Assembly (NCBI RefSeq): GCF_030056815.1
Contig: NZ_JASHKR010000010.1
Location: 62,001 to 126,000 of the forward strand
Reading direction: 5' to 3'
Source of the DNA: Rhodococcus sp. IEGM 1379
Lineage (GTDB): Bacteria > Actinomycetota > Actinomycetes > Mycobacteriales > Mycobacteriaceae
Length of the DNA stretch: 64,000 nucleotides
This document shows, one piece after another, positions 43,908-52,152 of this stretch. Under the pieces are notes generated by a model. It did not search any database. It saw only the letters and a program-made list of their open reading frames with translations, and was not told the DNA's origin. Both the position numbers and the translations under genes were made by a program. Each line of letters opens with the position of its first letter. Within the stretch, counting starts at the first letter, position 1.

Positions 43908-45641
43908 TCAAGAAACATCTGGTCCGGGAGCTGACTTGGCGCCGCGCACGAGCCGCCCCGGTAGCGCACCGGTGTGCTCGCCTTCCTCGAAGACGACCTC
44001 ACCTGCCACCACTGTCGCCACATAGCCCGTGGCGGTCTGCATCAACCGTCGACCACCAGTGGGCAAGTCGTACAACACCTCCGGATGGTCCGCCTGGAGT
44101 CGATCGAAGTCGATCACGTTGAGATCCGCTCGGTACCCGGGTCGCACCTGACCCCGATCGAGCAACCCCACCACTGCGGCAGTGTCGACGGTGTGCCGCT
44201 TGATCAACCACTCGACCGGAAACAGCGATTCACTCTTCCGATGGTCACGCCCCCAGTGTGTGAGCAGGGTCGTCGGGAAACTCGCGTCGCAGATCGCACC
44301 GCAATGGGCGCCGCCGTCACCGAGTGCCGGCACGGTATCCGGCCGGGCAAGCATCTCCCGGACAGCGTCGAGGTTTCCGCCCGCATAGTTGAGCATCGGG
44401 AAATACAGCAGGGCACGGCCGTCTTGCGCCATCATCGCGTCGTAGGCAACCTCGACGGCCGAGACGCCATATCGTTCTGCAAGTGCGGCGACTGAATCAC
44501 CCGGTCCCGGTTCGTAATTGGGCGGATCACCGAGGAGGTACACATGCTCGAATCGTGTCGACAGCCTCGCAACGAAGTCACTGTCCGTCACCGGCTGATC
44601 AGCCAGTAGAGCTGTCTTGACCTCGGGTCGGCGCAACTGCTCGACGCGCTCCTCACGCGGGAGGTCCGCCAGTGGAGCGTAGGTGGGATACGCCATGAAC
44701 GGATGCCAACTCAACTCCCAGCCGAGCATGACACCGACAGCTCGCGGAGCAACTTGACCGGTGATCGGAATGTTCTGTTCCGCCGAAACTTCCGCCAATC
44801 CGTCAAGCAACGATCGCCATTTGTCCGGAGCGCGGTCGCTCTGCACGATCGAAACCGACATGGGCCGCTGCGCCGCCTCGACGATCTCGCTCACCAATGT
44901 CATCTCCGCGGGTTCTTCCATGAAGTCGGAGATGAAGTCGACAACACCGGCACCGGCCTTGGCCAGCCCGCGGGCAAGTCCGATCAATTCCTCGCGAGAC
45001 GCGGTCAAACTAGGAGTCGGTTCACCGGCTGATGTCTTGTGCACTGCGGATCGCGACGTCGACCAGCCGAGCGCGCCGGCCTCGACAGCTTCAGCCACGA
45101 GGTCACACATCTGATCGATCTCGTCGTTGGTCGGTCGGACGAGATGGTCGCCGCCCCGCTCCCCCATCACATACGTTCGAAGCGCGCCGTGCGGAAGTTG
45201 GGCAGCGAAGTCGATGGCGTGCGGGGTGTCGATCGCGTCGAGATAGTCGGGGAACGACTCCCAGTTCCACGTCATCCCCTCGGCCAGCACGCTTCCGGGG
45301 ATGTCCTCCACGCCCTCCATCAGACTGATGAGCCAGTCCCGTTGTTCCGGTTTGACCGGTGCAAACCCCACGCCGCAGTTCCCCATCACCACGGTGGTAA
45401 CCCCGTGCAGCGACGACGGCGTCAGCAGCGCGTCCCACGTGACCTGACCGTCGTAGTGGGTGTGGATATCGACAAAGCCTGGCGTCACGAGCATGCCCGC
45501 AGCGTCGATCTCACGGCGTCCGGACTCGGACACCTCGCCCACCGCAGTGATACGGCCGTCGTCGACGGCCACATCCGCTTGTCTCGGCACCGCACCGGTC
45601 CCGTCAACAACGAGCCCGCCGCGAATCACGAGATCATGCAT
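43908..45641 (-). CDS. N-acyl-D-amino-acid deacylase-like amidohydrolase
   Basis: The 577-residue product of amidohydrolase family 3 has DIHTHYDGQ (metal site), [12 protein letters not shown] (the conserved cysteine of D-aminoacylases) and LGDGGAHCG (catalytic Asp). D-aminoacylases hydrolyse N-acyl-D-amino acids. It begins at ATG 45641 and overlaps the alpha/beta hydrolase gene by eight bases. With the SBP lipoprotein it may take up and deacylate an acylated amino-acid-like compound. Confidence 0.86.
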   Translation of the reverse strand: MHDLVIRGGLVVDGTGAVPRQADVAVDDGRITAVGEVSESGRREIDAAGMLVTPGFVDIHTHYDGQVTWDALLTPSSLHGVTTVVMGNCGVGFAPVKPEQRDWLISLMEGVEDIPGSVLAEGMTWNWESFPDYLDAIDTPHAIDFAAQLPHGALRTYVMGERGGDHLVRPTNDEIDQMCDLVAEAVEAGALGWSTSRSAVHKTSAGEPTPSLTASREELIGLARGLAKAGAGVVDFISDFMEEPAEMTLVSEIVEAAQRPMSVSIVQSDRAPDKWRSLLDGLAEVSAEQNIPITGQVAPRAVGVMLGWELSWHPFMAYPTYAPLADLPREERVEQLRRPEVKTALLADQPVTDSDFVARLSTRFEHVYLLGDPPNYEPGPGDSVAALAERYGVSAVEVAYDAMMAQDGRALLYFPMLNYAGGNLDAVREMLARPDTVPALGDGGAHCGAICDASFPTTLLTHWGRDHRKSESLFPVEWLIKRHTVDTAAVVGLLDRGQVRPGYRADLNVIDFDRLQADHPEVLYDLPTGGRRLMQTATGYVATVVAGEVVFEEGEHTGALPGRLVRGAKSAPGPDVS

Positions 45642-46614
45642 GTGCAACTCCTTCGATCGAATCAGTCTGTAGGTCAGCATCTTCGAACAGTCGTGCAGTA
45701 GCGGACGCCACCGTGGCAGCCGCCTCCCGGGCATCGGCGGAGACGGCCGTGAACTGAAGGAAGCCATGCGGGAGCGTCGGGTAGTGCAGCAGCTCCACAG
45801 ACACACCAGCCGCCGTCAGCCGCTCCGCGTACTCCAAGCCCTCGTCGAGCAATGGATCGTGACCACCTACAACCACAATCGCAGGCGGCAGGCCGGCAAG
45901 GTCTGCTGCGCGAATCGGTGCCAGGCTTGGAGAATTCCGATCCGCAGCTTCGGGACAGTAATGATCAAAGAACCACTGCATTTCCTTGGAGCCGAGGAAC
46001 ACTCCCGAGTTGGCGACATACGAGTCTCGCGTCAGATCGGCGTCGACGACTGGATAGACGAGCACCTGACCCACCAAGGAAACTTCACTGTCGGTACGCA
46101 TCGTCTGTGCGCAAACCGCCGCAAGGTTTCCGCCCGCACTGTCTCCGGTGACGACAATCCGCGGATCGAGTCCTTCGGATCCGGCGGCAACCCAACGCAG
46201 TACTGCCGACGCATCGTCGACAGCAGCAGGAAACTGATGTTCCGGCGCCAGTCGATAATCCACGCTCACGACCGGAACGCCGGCAGCGTCGGCTAACAAT
46301 CGACAGGTAGCGTCGGCGTAGTCGAAATCCCCTGTCACCCAGCCTCCGCCATGGAAGTGCACAACCGTGCCGGACGCCTTCACCGACAACGGTCGGTAGA
46401 TCCGAACCGATACTTTGTCTCCGATGGCATGCGAGTCGACTGCGGACATCTCGGGTCCGGGTGCACACATGGCCAGTGCCGCGCGGATCCGTTCGCGCGC
46501 CTCACCCGGCGCGAGGTCGATCATCGGCGGAAGCCCCGCGCCCTCGACCGCGTCAGCCACGGCCCGCAGAGCGGGATCCAACTCGCTTTGTACTCGCCGC
46601 ACACTACTTGTCAT
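45634..46614 (-). CDS. alpha/beta hydrolase, hormone-sensitive-lipase family
   Basis: The 326-residue esterase has the HSL oxyanion motif VVHFHGGGWVTGDF and nucleophile motif VTGDSAGGNLAA. A late His in TLPHGFLQF and an Asp in GGHDPLLDEG complete the triad. It hydrolyses short-chain esters. Its transcript probably begins at the start codon, since a good promoter (46622-46650) and a TetR-type palindrome lie immediately before the ATG. It is the first gene of an operon with the D-aminoacylase-like and SBP genes. Confidence 0.88.
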   Translation of the reverse strand: MTSSVRRVQSELDPALRAVADAVEGAGLPPMIDLAPGEARERIRAALAMCAPGPEMSAVDSHAIGDKVSVRIYRPLSVKASGTVVHFHGGGWVTGDFDYADATCRLLADAAGVPVVSVDYRLAPEHQFPAAVDDASAVLRWVAAGSEGLDPRIVVTGDSAGGNLAAVCAQTMRTDSEVSLVGQVLVYPVVDADLTRDSYVANSGVFLGSKEMQWFFDHYCPEAADRNSPSLAPIRAADLAGLPPAIVVVGGHDPLLDEGLEYAERLTAAGVSVELLHYPTLPHGFLQFTAVSADAREAAATVASATARLFEDADLQTDSIEGVAHA

Positions 46615-46616
46615 GA

Positions 46617-46635
46617 ACTAGAATCTAACTCTAGT
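46617..46635. promoter_or_regulatory. TetR-type operator over the hydrolase promoter
   Basis: ACTAGA-N7-TCTAGT (46617-46635) is a perfect inverted repeat covering the -10 of the hydrolase promoter. The TetR-family regulator encoded 68 bases upstream in the same direction is the natural candidate to bind. Confidence 0.65.
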
Positions 46636-46650
46636 CTGTCGATATGACAA
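46622..46650 (-). promoter_or_regulatory. predicted promoter of a leaderless hydrolase mRNA
   Basis: On the minus strand, TTGTCA (46650-46645), a 17-base spacer and TAGATT (46627-46622) are followed by seven bases and the ATG at 46614. No ribosome-binding site fits between, so the mRNA is probably leaderless. Confidence 0.6.
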
Positions 46651-46703
46651 CGGTCACATCAAAGCCGGAAGGCGCGGGCAGTCCGTACCGCGCTGGGGTC
46701 ACC

Positions 46704-47303
46704 TCAGCTTGTGAAGATCAAGTCCACAGTGCGATCGAGCAGTCGGTGCACCTCGGCGGCGCTCTGGCGCCCCAGACCGAACAAATTCAACTCGTGGCCC
46801 AGCACGGCAGTCACGATCGCGACGATGTCCGCGGCCTCCTCAATGGGCAAATCAACAAGTTGCTCACGATACGAGGACAGCACCTGTTCCGAAAACTCCG
46901 CAAAAATCTCGCACACGATCGGATCGGTGGACTGCCGCAAAACTCCTTGCAGGCGAAGGAAAGTCGGATACTTCTCAAACCTGTCGACAGAGTGATGCAG
47001 GCGTGCTCGCATCCGATCGGAGTCCGACACGGACGGATCCACCGGCCTTCCGAGAGTTGCGGGATCCGTCGCCGACCAGTCCTGCAACACCGCTGCGTAC
47101 AGATGCTCCTTGGATGTGAAGTAGCGGTACACGGTTCCGAGTGCAACGCCGGAATCCTCGGCAACGTCACGGATCTGGATCCGCTCGAACTCGTCCGCGA
47201 CCAGGAGTTCACCCGCGACGTCAATGATGTGCTGACGTCTCGCCAGCTGCCCCTTCGGCAACGATGCAAGATCGAGCTGCTGTGCCCGATTCGGCTTGTC
47301 CAT
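46704..47303 (-). CDS. TetR-family transcriptional regulator
   Basis: The 199-residue product has an N-terminal helix-turn-helix (ARRQHIIDVAGELL, then IRDVAEDSGVALGTVYRYFTSKEHLY, about 22-70) and a variable ligand-binding C-terminus. The ATG at 47303 is chosen for normal TetR length; a frame to 47405 adds non-homologous residues. It lies between the hydrolase operon and a divergent Baeyer-Villiger monooxygenase gene and may control both. Confidence 0.86.
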   Translation of the reverse strand: MDKPNRAQQLDLASLPKGQLARRQHIIDVAGELLVADEFERIQIRDVAEDSGVALGTVYRYFTSKEHLYAAVLQDWSATDPATLGRPVDPSVSDSDRMRARLHHSVDRFEKYPTFLRLQGVLRQSTDPIVCEIFAEFSEQVLSSYREQLVDLPIEEAADIVAIVTAVLGHELNLFGLGRQSAAEVHRLLDRTVDLIFTS

Positions 47304-47421
47304 GGGCCCTGCGTCCACGCTTGCATTCCTCCCGTTGCACCCGCTCGTATCGCGGAACACCTGTACTGCCTGCACTGATGCTACTGGCACTACAACCGAC
47401 CACAAGAACGCTCACCACGAA

Positions 47422-49050
47422 ATGAGGATGTCCACCTTGTCGAACAACACGTCACATAACGCCATCTACGACGTAGTTGTCGTTGGCGCCGGATTTGCCG
47501 GGCTGTACGCGCTGCACAGCCTCCGACAGCGCGGACTGTCCGTGCACGGGTTCGAGGCCGGCACCGGCGTCGGCGGGACATGGTTCTGGAACACCTATCC
47601 GGGCGCCCGCTGCGACGTCGACAGTGCCGACTACTCGTATTCGTTCGACGACGACCTGCAGCAGGAATGGGTGTGGACCGAACGCTTTCCGGCGCAGGCG
47701 GAGATCCTCCGCTACCTCGAGCACGTCGCCGACCGCTTCGGTCTTCGTGACGACATCACCTTCGGCACCCGAGTCACCTCCGCCCAGTTCGACGAGTCCG
47801 CCGGACTCTGGGTCATCGCCACCGACGACGGCAACACCGTCACCGCGCGGTGGATGATCATGGCAACCGGTGCACTCTCGGCCGCCCGGATACCCCACAT
47901 GGATGGCCAGGACGCGTTCGGTGGCGAAGTCCATCACACCGGCCACTGGCCCGCCGGCGGGGTCGATTTCACGGGCAGGCGAGTCGGCGTCATCGGCACC
48001 GGATCGTCCGGGGTGCAAGCGATCCCGATCATTGCCGAGCAAGCCGACCATCTCACGGTATTTCAGCGGACTCCGGGCTTTGTCATCCCCGCCCGCAACC
48101 GGCCTCTCAGCCCTGGCGAACTCGACGACATCAAGGCGCACTACCCGTCGCGCCGAGCGCTTCAGCGTGAATCCCACGGTGGATGGATACTGCCACCGCC
48201 CGCCGGAATGGCGCTCGAGGCCTCGCCGGAAGTCCGCGACAAAGAGTACGAGAGTCGCTGGGCAGACGGCGGAATAGCGTTCCAAACTACGTTCGGTGAC
48301 CTCATGTTCGACGCTGCCGCAAACGAGACTGCCGCCGAGTTCGTCCGGTCCAAGATCCGCGATACCGTGTCTGATCCAATCACCGCAGAGGCGCTGTGCC
48401 CCAAGGGGTATCCGTTGGGAACAAAACGGTTGTGCATCGGTACCGACTACTACGAGACGTTCAACCGCGACAACGTCACGCTGGTAGATGTACGCGCGAC
48501 GCCGATCGAACAACTGGAAAGCGATGGCATCGAGACAACAGCCGGATTCCACGAACTCGACATGATCGTCTACGCCACAGGATTTGACGCCTTGACCGGA
48601 TCCTTGGACAGCATCGACATCCGCGGGCGAGACAACCTGGCGTTGCGTGACGCGTGGGCGGCCGGACCACGAACATACCTCGGGGTGGCAGTCGCAGGCT
48701 TTCCCAACATGTTCATCGTCACCGGACCCGGTAGTCCGTCGGTGCTCTCCAACGTCGTCGTCTCGATCGAACAGCACGTCGAGTGGGTCGTCGACTACAT
48801 CGATCACATGCGCCGGACCGGAGCCTATTTCGCGGAGGCGACCAGCGCCGCCCAGGATGACTGGGCGGGCCACGTGACCGGCATTGCGGCGGAAAGCCTG
48901 TATATGCAAGCTGATTCGTGGTACTTGGGAGCAAACATCCCCGGCAAGCCGAGAATCTTCTTGCCCTACCTCGGCGGCGTCGGAAACTACCGAATACTCT
49001 GCACTCAGATCGCCGACGACGATTACCGAGGATTCACGACAACGACCTGA
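47422..49050 (+). CDS. flavin-containing / Baeyer-Villiger-type monooxygenase
   Basis: The 542-residue protein has an FAD motif VVVGAGFAGLYAL, a GGTWFWNTYPGARCDVDSAD block typical of Baeyer-Villiger monooxygenases, a second motif GTGSSGVQ, and the fingerprint FGGEVHHTGHWP, which fits the BVMO pattern F-x-G-x3-H-x3-W-P. It is expected to oxidise ketones to esters, and the HSL hydrolase across the TetR gene could then hydrolyse the ester. An earlier frame to 47296 overlaps the regulator. A second possible start is ATG 47428. Confidence 0.88.
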   Translation: MRMSTLSNNTSHNAIYDVVVVGAGFAGLYALHSLRQRGLSVHGFEAGTGVGGTWFWNTYPGARCDVDSADYSYSFDDDLQQEWVWTERFPAQAEILRYLEHVADRFGLRDDITFGTRVTSAQFDESAGLWVIATDDGNTVTARWMIMATGALSAARIPHMDGQDAFGGEVHHTGHWPAGGVDFTGRRVGVIGTGSSGVQAIPIIAEQADHLTVFQRTPGFVIPARNRPLSPGELDDIKAHYPSRRALQRESHGGWILPPPAGMALEASPEVRDKEYESRWADGGIAFQTTFGDLMFDAAANETAAEFVRSKIRDTVSDPITAEALCPKGYPLGTKRLCIGTDYYETFNRDNVTLVDVRATPIEQLESDGIETTAGFHELDMIVYATGFDALTGSLDSIDIRGRDNLALRDAWAAGPRTYLGVAVAGFPNMFIVTGPGSPSVLSNVVVSIEQHVEWVVDYIDHMRRTGAYFAEATSAAQDDWAGHVTGIAAESLYMQADSWYLGANIPGKPRIFLPYLGGVGNYRILCTQIADDDYRGFTTTT

Positions 49051-49075
49051 ACTCTCCCCGCGGGTACATCTCCAG

Positions 49076-50914
49076 CTAGAGCCGGATGGTGGGGTTGTAC
49101 ATATCCATCCACATCGCGAGATCAAGCGTGCGCTCCAGACCAAGGCGAGAAACCTGAGTGACCTGCGGAGTATCGACGGACACCGCCCGCGTCAGCCAGG
49201 CCTGGCTTATCAACCCGAACACCGGGTGTGCAGGCTCACTGAGCAACTCCTTGCCCTGCTTCTGCAATGCCACCGCATACTTGGGATCCTGGGTGGACGG
49301 ATACGGCGACTTCACCCGTTCGATCACCGACTGCGGCAATACATCCCTGGTCGCGGCCCGAAGCAACGATTTCTCCCGGCCATCGAAGGTCTTCATCGAC
49401 CACGGCGTGTTGTACACGTACTCCACCAACCGGTGATCGCAGAACGGCACACGAACCTCCAACCCGACAGCCATACTCATTCGGTCCTTGCGGTCGAGCA
49501 GGACTCGCACGAACCTCGTCAAATGCAGGTAGCAGATCTTGCGCATCCTCCACTCGAAGTCGGATTCTCCACCCAGCCTGTCGACTCCGGAAACCGCGCT
49601 GTCATACGAATCCTGAACGTACACATCCAGGTTCAATGCCGCAGTCACCTCCGGAGTGAAGATGTCACTGTCATCGCCGAAACGTTCTACGCGGTGCACG
49701 AGCCAGGGAAACGTATCGGCCTTTTGCGCGTCGGGATCAAAAAACTGCTTGTACCCGCCGAATACCTCGTCAGCCGACTCTCCGGACAGCGCCACCGTGG
49801 ATAGCCCGCGGATCGCTGTGAAAAGCAAATACAGTGACGCGTCCATATCGCCGAGCCCCGTCGGAATGTCGCGCGCCCGGATGACCTTCGCCCGCACTGC
49901 GGGGTCAGCCAGTGCGTCGTTGTCAAGCACGATGTCCTCGTGAGCAGTCCGCGATCTTCGGGCCACGTCGTGGACGTAGGGGGTGTCCGGAGTTCCACGC
50001 AGTTCATCCGCGACAAAATGTTCGGTCTGACCGACAAAATCGACGGAAAACGTCCGGACCGTCTCGCCGACCTCGGCAAGCTGTTGGGCCGCAATCGCAG
50101 TCATCGCTGACGAATCGAGTCCACCGGAAAGGAGCGTGCACCGTGGCACATCCGCGACCAGTTGCCGACGCACGATGTCGTCGAGAAGTTCACGAACATG
50201 CGCCACCGTGGTGTCCTGGTCATCGGTGTGAGGCCGGGTATGCAGCGTCCAGTAGCGATGGGTGCGTAGACCGGCGTGTGAAACGGTGACTACCGTGCCC
50301 GGTTCCACCTCACGCATTCCGTCCCACACCGCGTGACCCGGTGTCTTCACGAACGCGAATAGCTCGCGGATCCCGTCCATCGTGACGGTCGACTCGGAGA
50401 TCGGATTGGCAAGTATCGCTTTGGGTTCCGAACCGAACAGAACACCGTCCGGCGTCTCGTAGTAGTAGAACGGCTTGATCCCCATGCGGTCACGGATCAT
50501 CACGAGGGTATCGACGCGTGAATCCCAGACAGCGAACGCGTACATGCCATTGAGGCGCTGCGCGACGTCCTCTCCCCACTCGAGATATCCGTGCAGCACA
50601 ACCTCGGTGTCGGAGTCGGTCACGAATACGTGTCCGCGCCTGCTCAGTTCTTCGCGCAGTTCACCGAAGTTGTACGCCTCGCCCGAGTAGACCATCGCGA
50701 TCGGCCCACCGGCCGTGTCGACACTCATCGGCTGATTCCCGCCCGGCAGATCGATGACCGCAAGCCGTCGATGCCCGAGCGCGGCATGCTCGACCACCCA
50801 GGTGCCGCGCGCGTCTGGTCCACGGCACTTCATCGTCTCGGTCATAGAGTCAACTGTCGGCTGCTCGGACCGTAGGTCGCGATCGAACGAGATCCATCCG
50901 GTTATTCCACACAT
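49076..50914 (-). CDS. asnB: asparagine synthetase (glutamine-hydrolysing) family
   Basis: The 612-residue protein starts MCGITGW, with the glutaminase nucleophile at Cys2. The N-terminal Ntn domain carries the typical AVIDLPGGNQPM stretch, and the C-terminal synthetase domain has the PP-loop LLSGGLDSSAMTAI at about 257. AsnB-type enzymes make Asn from Asp, or amidate other carboxylates such as diaminopimelate or natural products. It lies downstream of the NRPS and esterase in the same orientation. It converges with the BVMO gene 25 bases away. A role in the NRPS pathway is inferred from position only. Confidence 0.87.
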   Translation of the reverse strand: MCGITGWISFDRDLRSEQPTVDSMTETMKCRGPDARGTWVVEHAALGHRRLAVIDLPGGNQPMSVDTAGGPIAMVYSGEAYNFGELREELSRRGHVFVTDSDTEVVLHGYLEWGEDVAQRLNGMYAFAVWDSRVDTLVMIRDRMGIKPFYYYETPDGVLFGSEPKAILANPISESTVTMDGIRELFAFVKTPGHAVWDGMREVEPGTVVTVSHAGLRTHRYWTLHTRPHTDDQDTTVAHVRELLDDIVRRQLVADVPRCTLLSGGLDSSAMTAIAAQQLAEVGETVRTFSVDFVGQTEHFVADELRGTPDTPYVHDVARRSRTAHEDIVLDNDALADPAVRAKVIRARDIPTGLGDMDASLYLLFTAIRGLSTVALSGESADEVFGGYKQFFDPDAQKADTFPWLVHRVERFGDDSDIFTPEVTAALNLDVYVQDSYDSAVSGVDRLGGESDFEWRMRKICYLHLTRFVRVLLDRKDRMSMAVGLEVRVPFCDHRLVEYVYNTPWSMKTFDGREKSLLRAATRDVLPQSVIERVKSPYPSTQDPKYAVALQKQGKELLSEPAHPVFGLISQAWLTRAVSVDTPQVTQVSRLGLERTLDLAMWMDMYNPTIRL

Positions 50915-50999
50915 GGCTTCCTCGGGCCCGCACTGATTGCGGCCGGCACCGAAACCGCCGGCCTGATCAGATCCTTGGACACCACCGGGTCACCCGGAA

Positions 51000-52019
51000 T
51001 CAGCCGAGGGAACCGGCGATCATGGGCCAGGAGTTGTGCAGATCGTCCTGCCAGTAACCCCATGAGTGGGTACCGGTAGGACGGAAGTCGACCGTGGCCG
51101 GAATTCCCAGAGAACTGAGCCGCTCGGCCAATTGCTGGGTGCACTGGTTGGTTCCCGCTTCGATGGCTCCGCCCACGATCACCTGGTTGGCGAGGGTACC
51201 GATATCTCCGTTGACCTGCGGATCGTCGAGGGTGTCATGAGGGCCAGGCATTCCGCTGCCGTTGCTGATGTACAAGTTGATGCCGCGCAGCTTCTCGGCA
51301 TTGACTACGGGGTCGTGAGCTATCCAGGCCGGATCGCTGGGTGGGCCCCACATGTTGTTTGCGTTTCCGCCGCGTGCGCTGACGACAAATGTGACGTAAC
51401 TCTGGCCGGGTTGGGTGCTCGTCTCGGCGCACCCGCTGAAAGCACCGACTGCTCGGTACAGCGACGGCGCCGACTCGGCCAGGTTGAGGACGGAAGTTCC
51501 CGCCATCGACAGTCCGGCGATGGCATTGACGCCGGTCGTTCCCAGCGTGGCATCAACGATCGGGGGAAGTTCCTCTGTCAGGAAGGTCGTCCATTTGTTC
51601 AGGCCGAGAACAGGATCGGGCTGCTGCCAGTCGGTGTAATAGCTGTACGCACCGCCGATGGGAGTAACGACATTGACATTCTTGTCGGCGAAGAAATCGG
51701 TCACGTCGGTCTTGGTCTGCCAGGTTGCCGCGTCGACGCCACCGTCTTCGCCGCCGCCGGCACCGTTGAGCAAGTACAGCGTTGGGCGGCTCACGCTCGT
51801 ATCTTCGGGACGGATTACCTCGAGGCGAATGACCTTGTCCATCGCGGCCGAGTACACGTACATGTTCATCTGGCGGTCATTGATGTGCTCGACATGATCC
51901 AGAGCGGGACCATCGGCCGACGCTACGGCTGCCTGCCCGAATATGCCTGACGCGGCCAGGACAGCAACGACCGCCAGTGTCCGACAGCGTCTGATCGTGC
52001 GGTGCCTGATCGCGCGCAT
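51000..52019 (-). CDS. secreted esterase of the antigen 85/mycolyltransferase-like family
   Basis: The 339-residue product has a signal peptide of about 36 residues ending AVASADG. The mature part has the esterase-D fold: LYLLNGAGGGEDGGVDAATW, nucleophile motif AIAGLSMAGTSVL, and a late GTHSWGYWQDDL with the catalytic His. Antigen-85 relatives transfer mycolic acids to trehalose in the cell envelope. It lies 133 bases downstream of the NRPS stop in the same direction, with no gene in between. Confidence 0.85.
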   Translation of the reverse strand: MRAIRHRTIRRCRTLAVVAVLAASGIFGQAAVASADGPALDHVEHINDRQMNMYVYSAAMDKVIRLEVIRPEDTSVSRPTLYLLNGAGGGEDGGVDAATWQTKTDVTDFFADKNVNVVTPIGGAYSYYTDWQQPDPVLGLNKWTTFLTEELPPIVDATLGTTGVNAIAGLSMAGTSVLNLAESAPSLYRAVGAFSGCAETSTQPGQSYVTFVVSARGGNANNMWGPPSDPAWIAHDPVVNAEKLRGINLYISNGSGMPGPHDTLDDPQVNGDIGTLANQVIVGGAIEAGTNQCTQQLAERLSSLGIPATVDFRPTGTHSWGYWQDDLHNSWPMIAGSLG

Positions 52020-52152
52020 AGTCGCTCCTCGAGCTTGGTTGCGGTGTCGTACGCCGGACCGTCGCTTGTGGTGAACATCCGACTACTGGAGGACATTCCC
52101 CGTCGCGGTGACCGGAAAACATCCGCAGTCGCCGACGCACCCGGCTGCACTT

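Noticed and set aside
47452-49143. 563-codon minus-strand frame opposite the BVMO
   Set aside because: It lies under a gene with complete BVMO motifs; no domain is visible in the antisense product.
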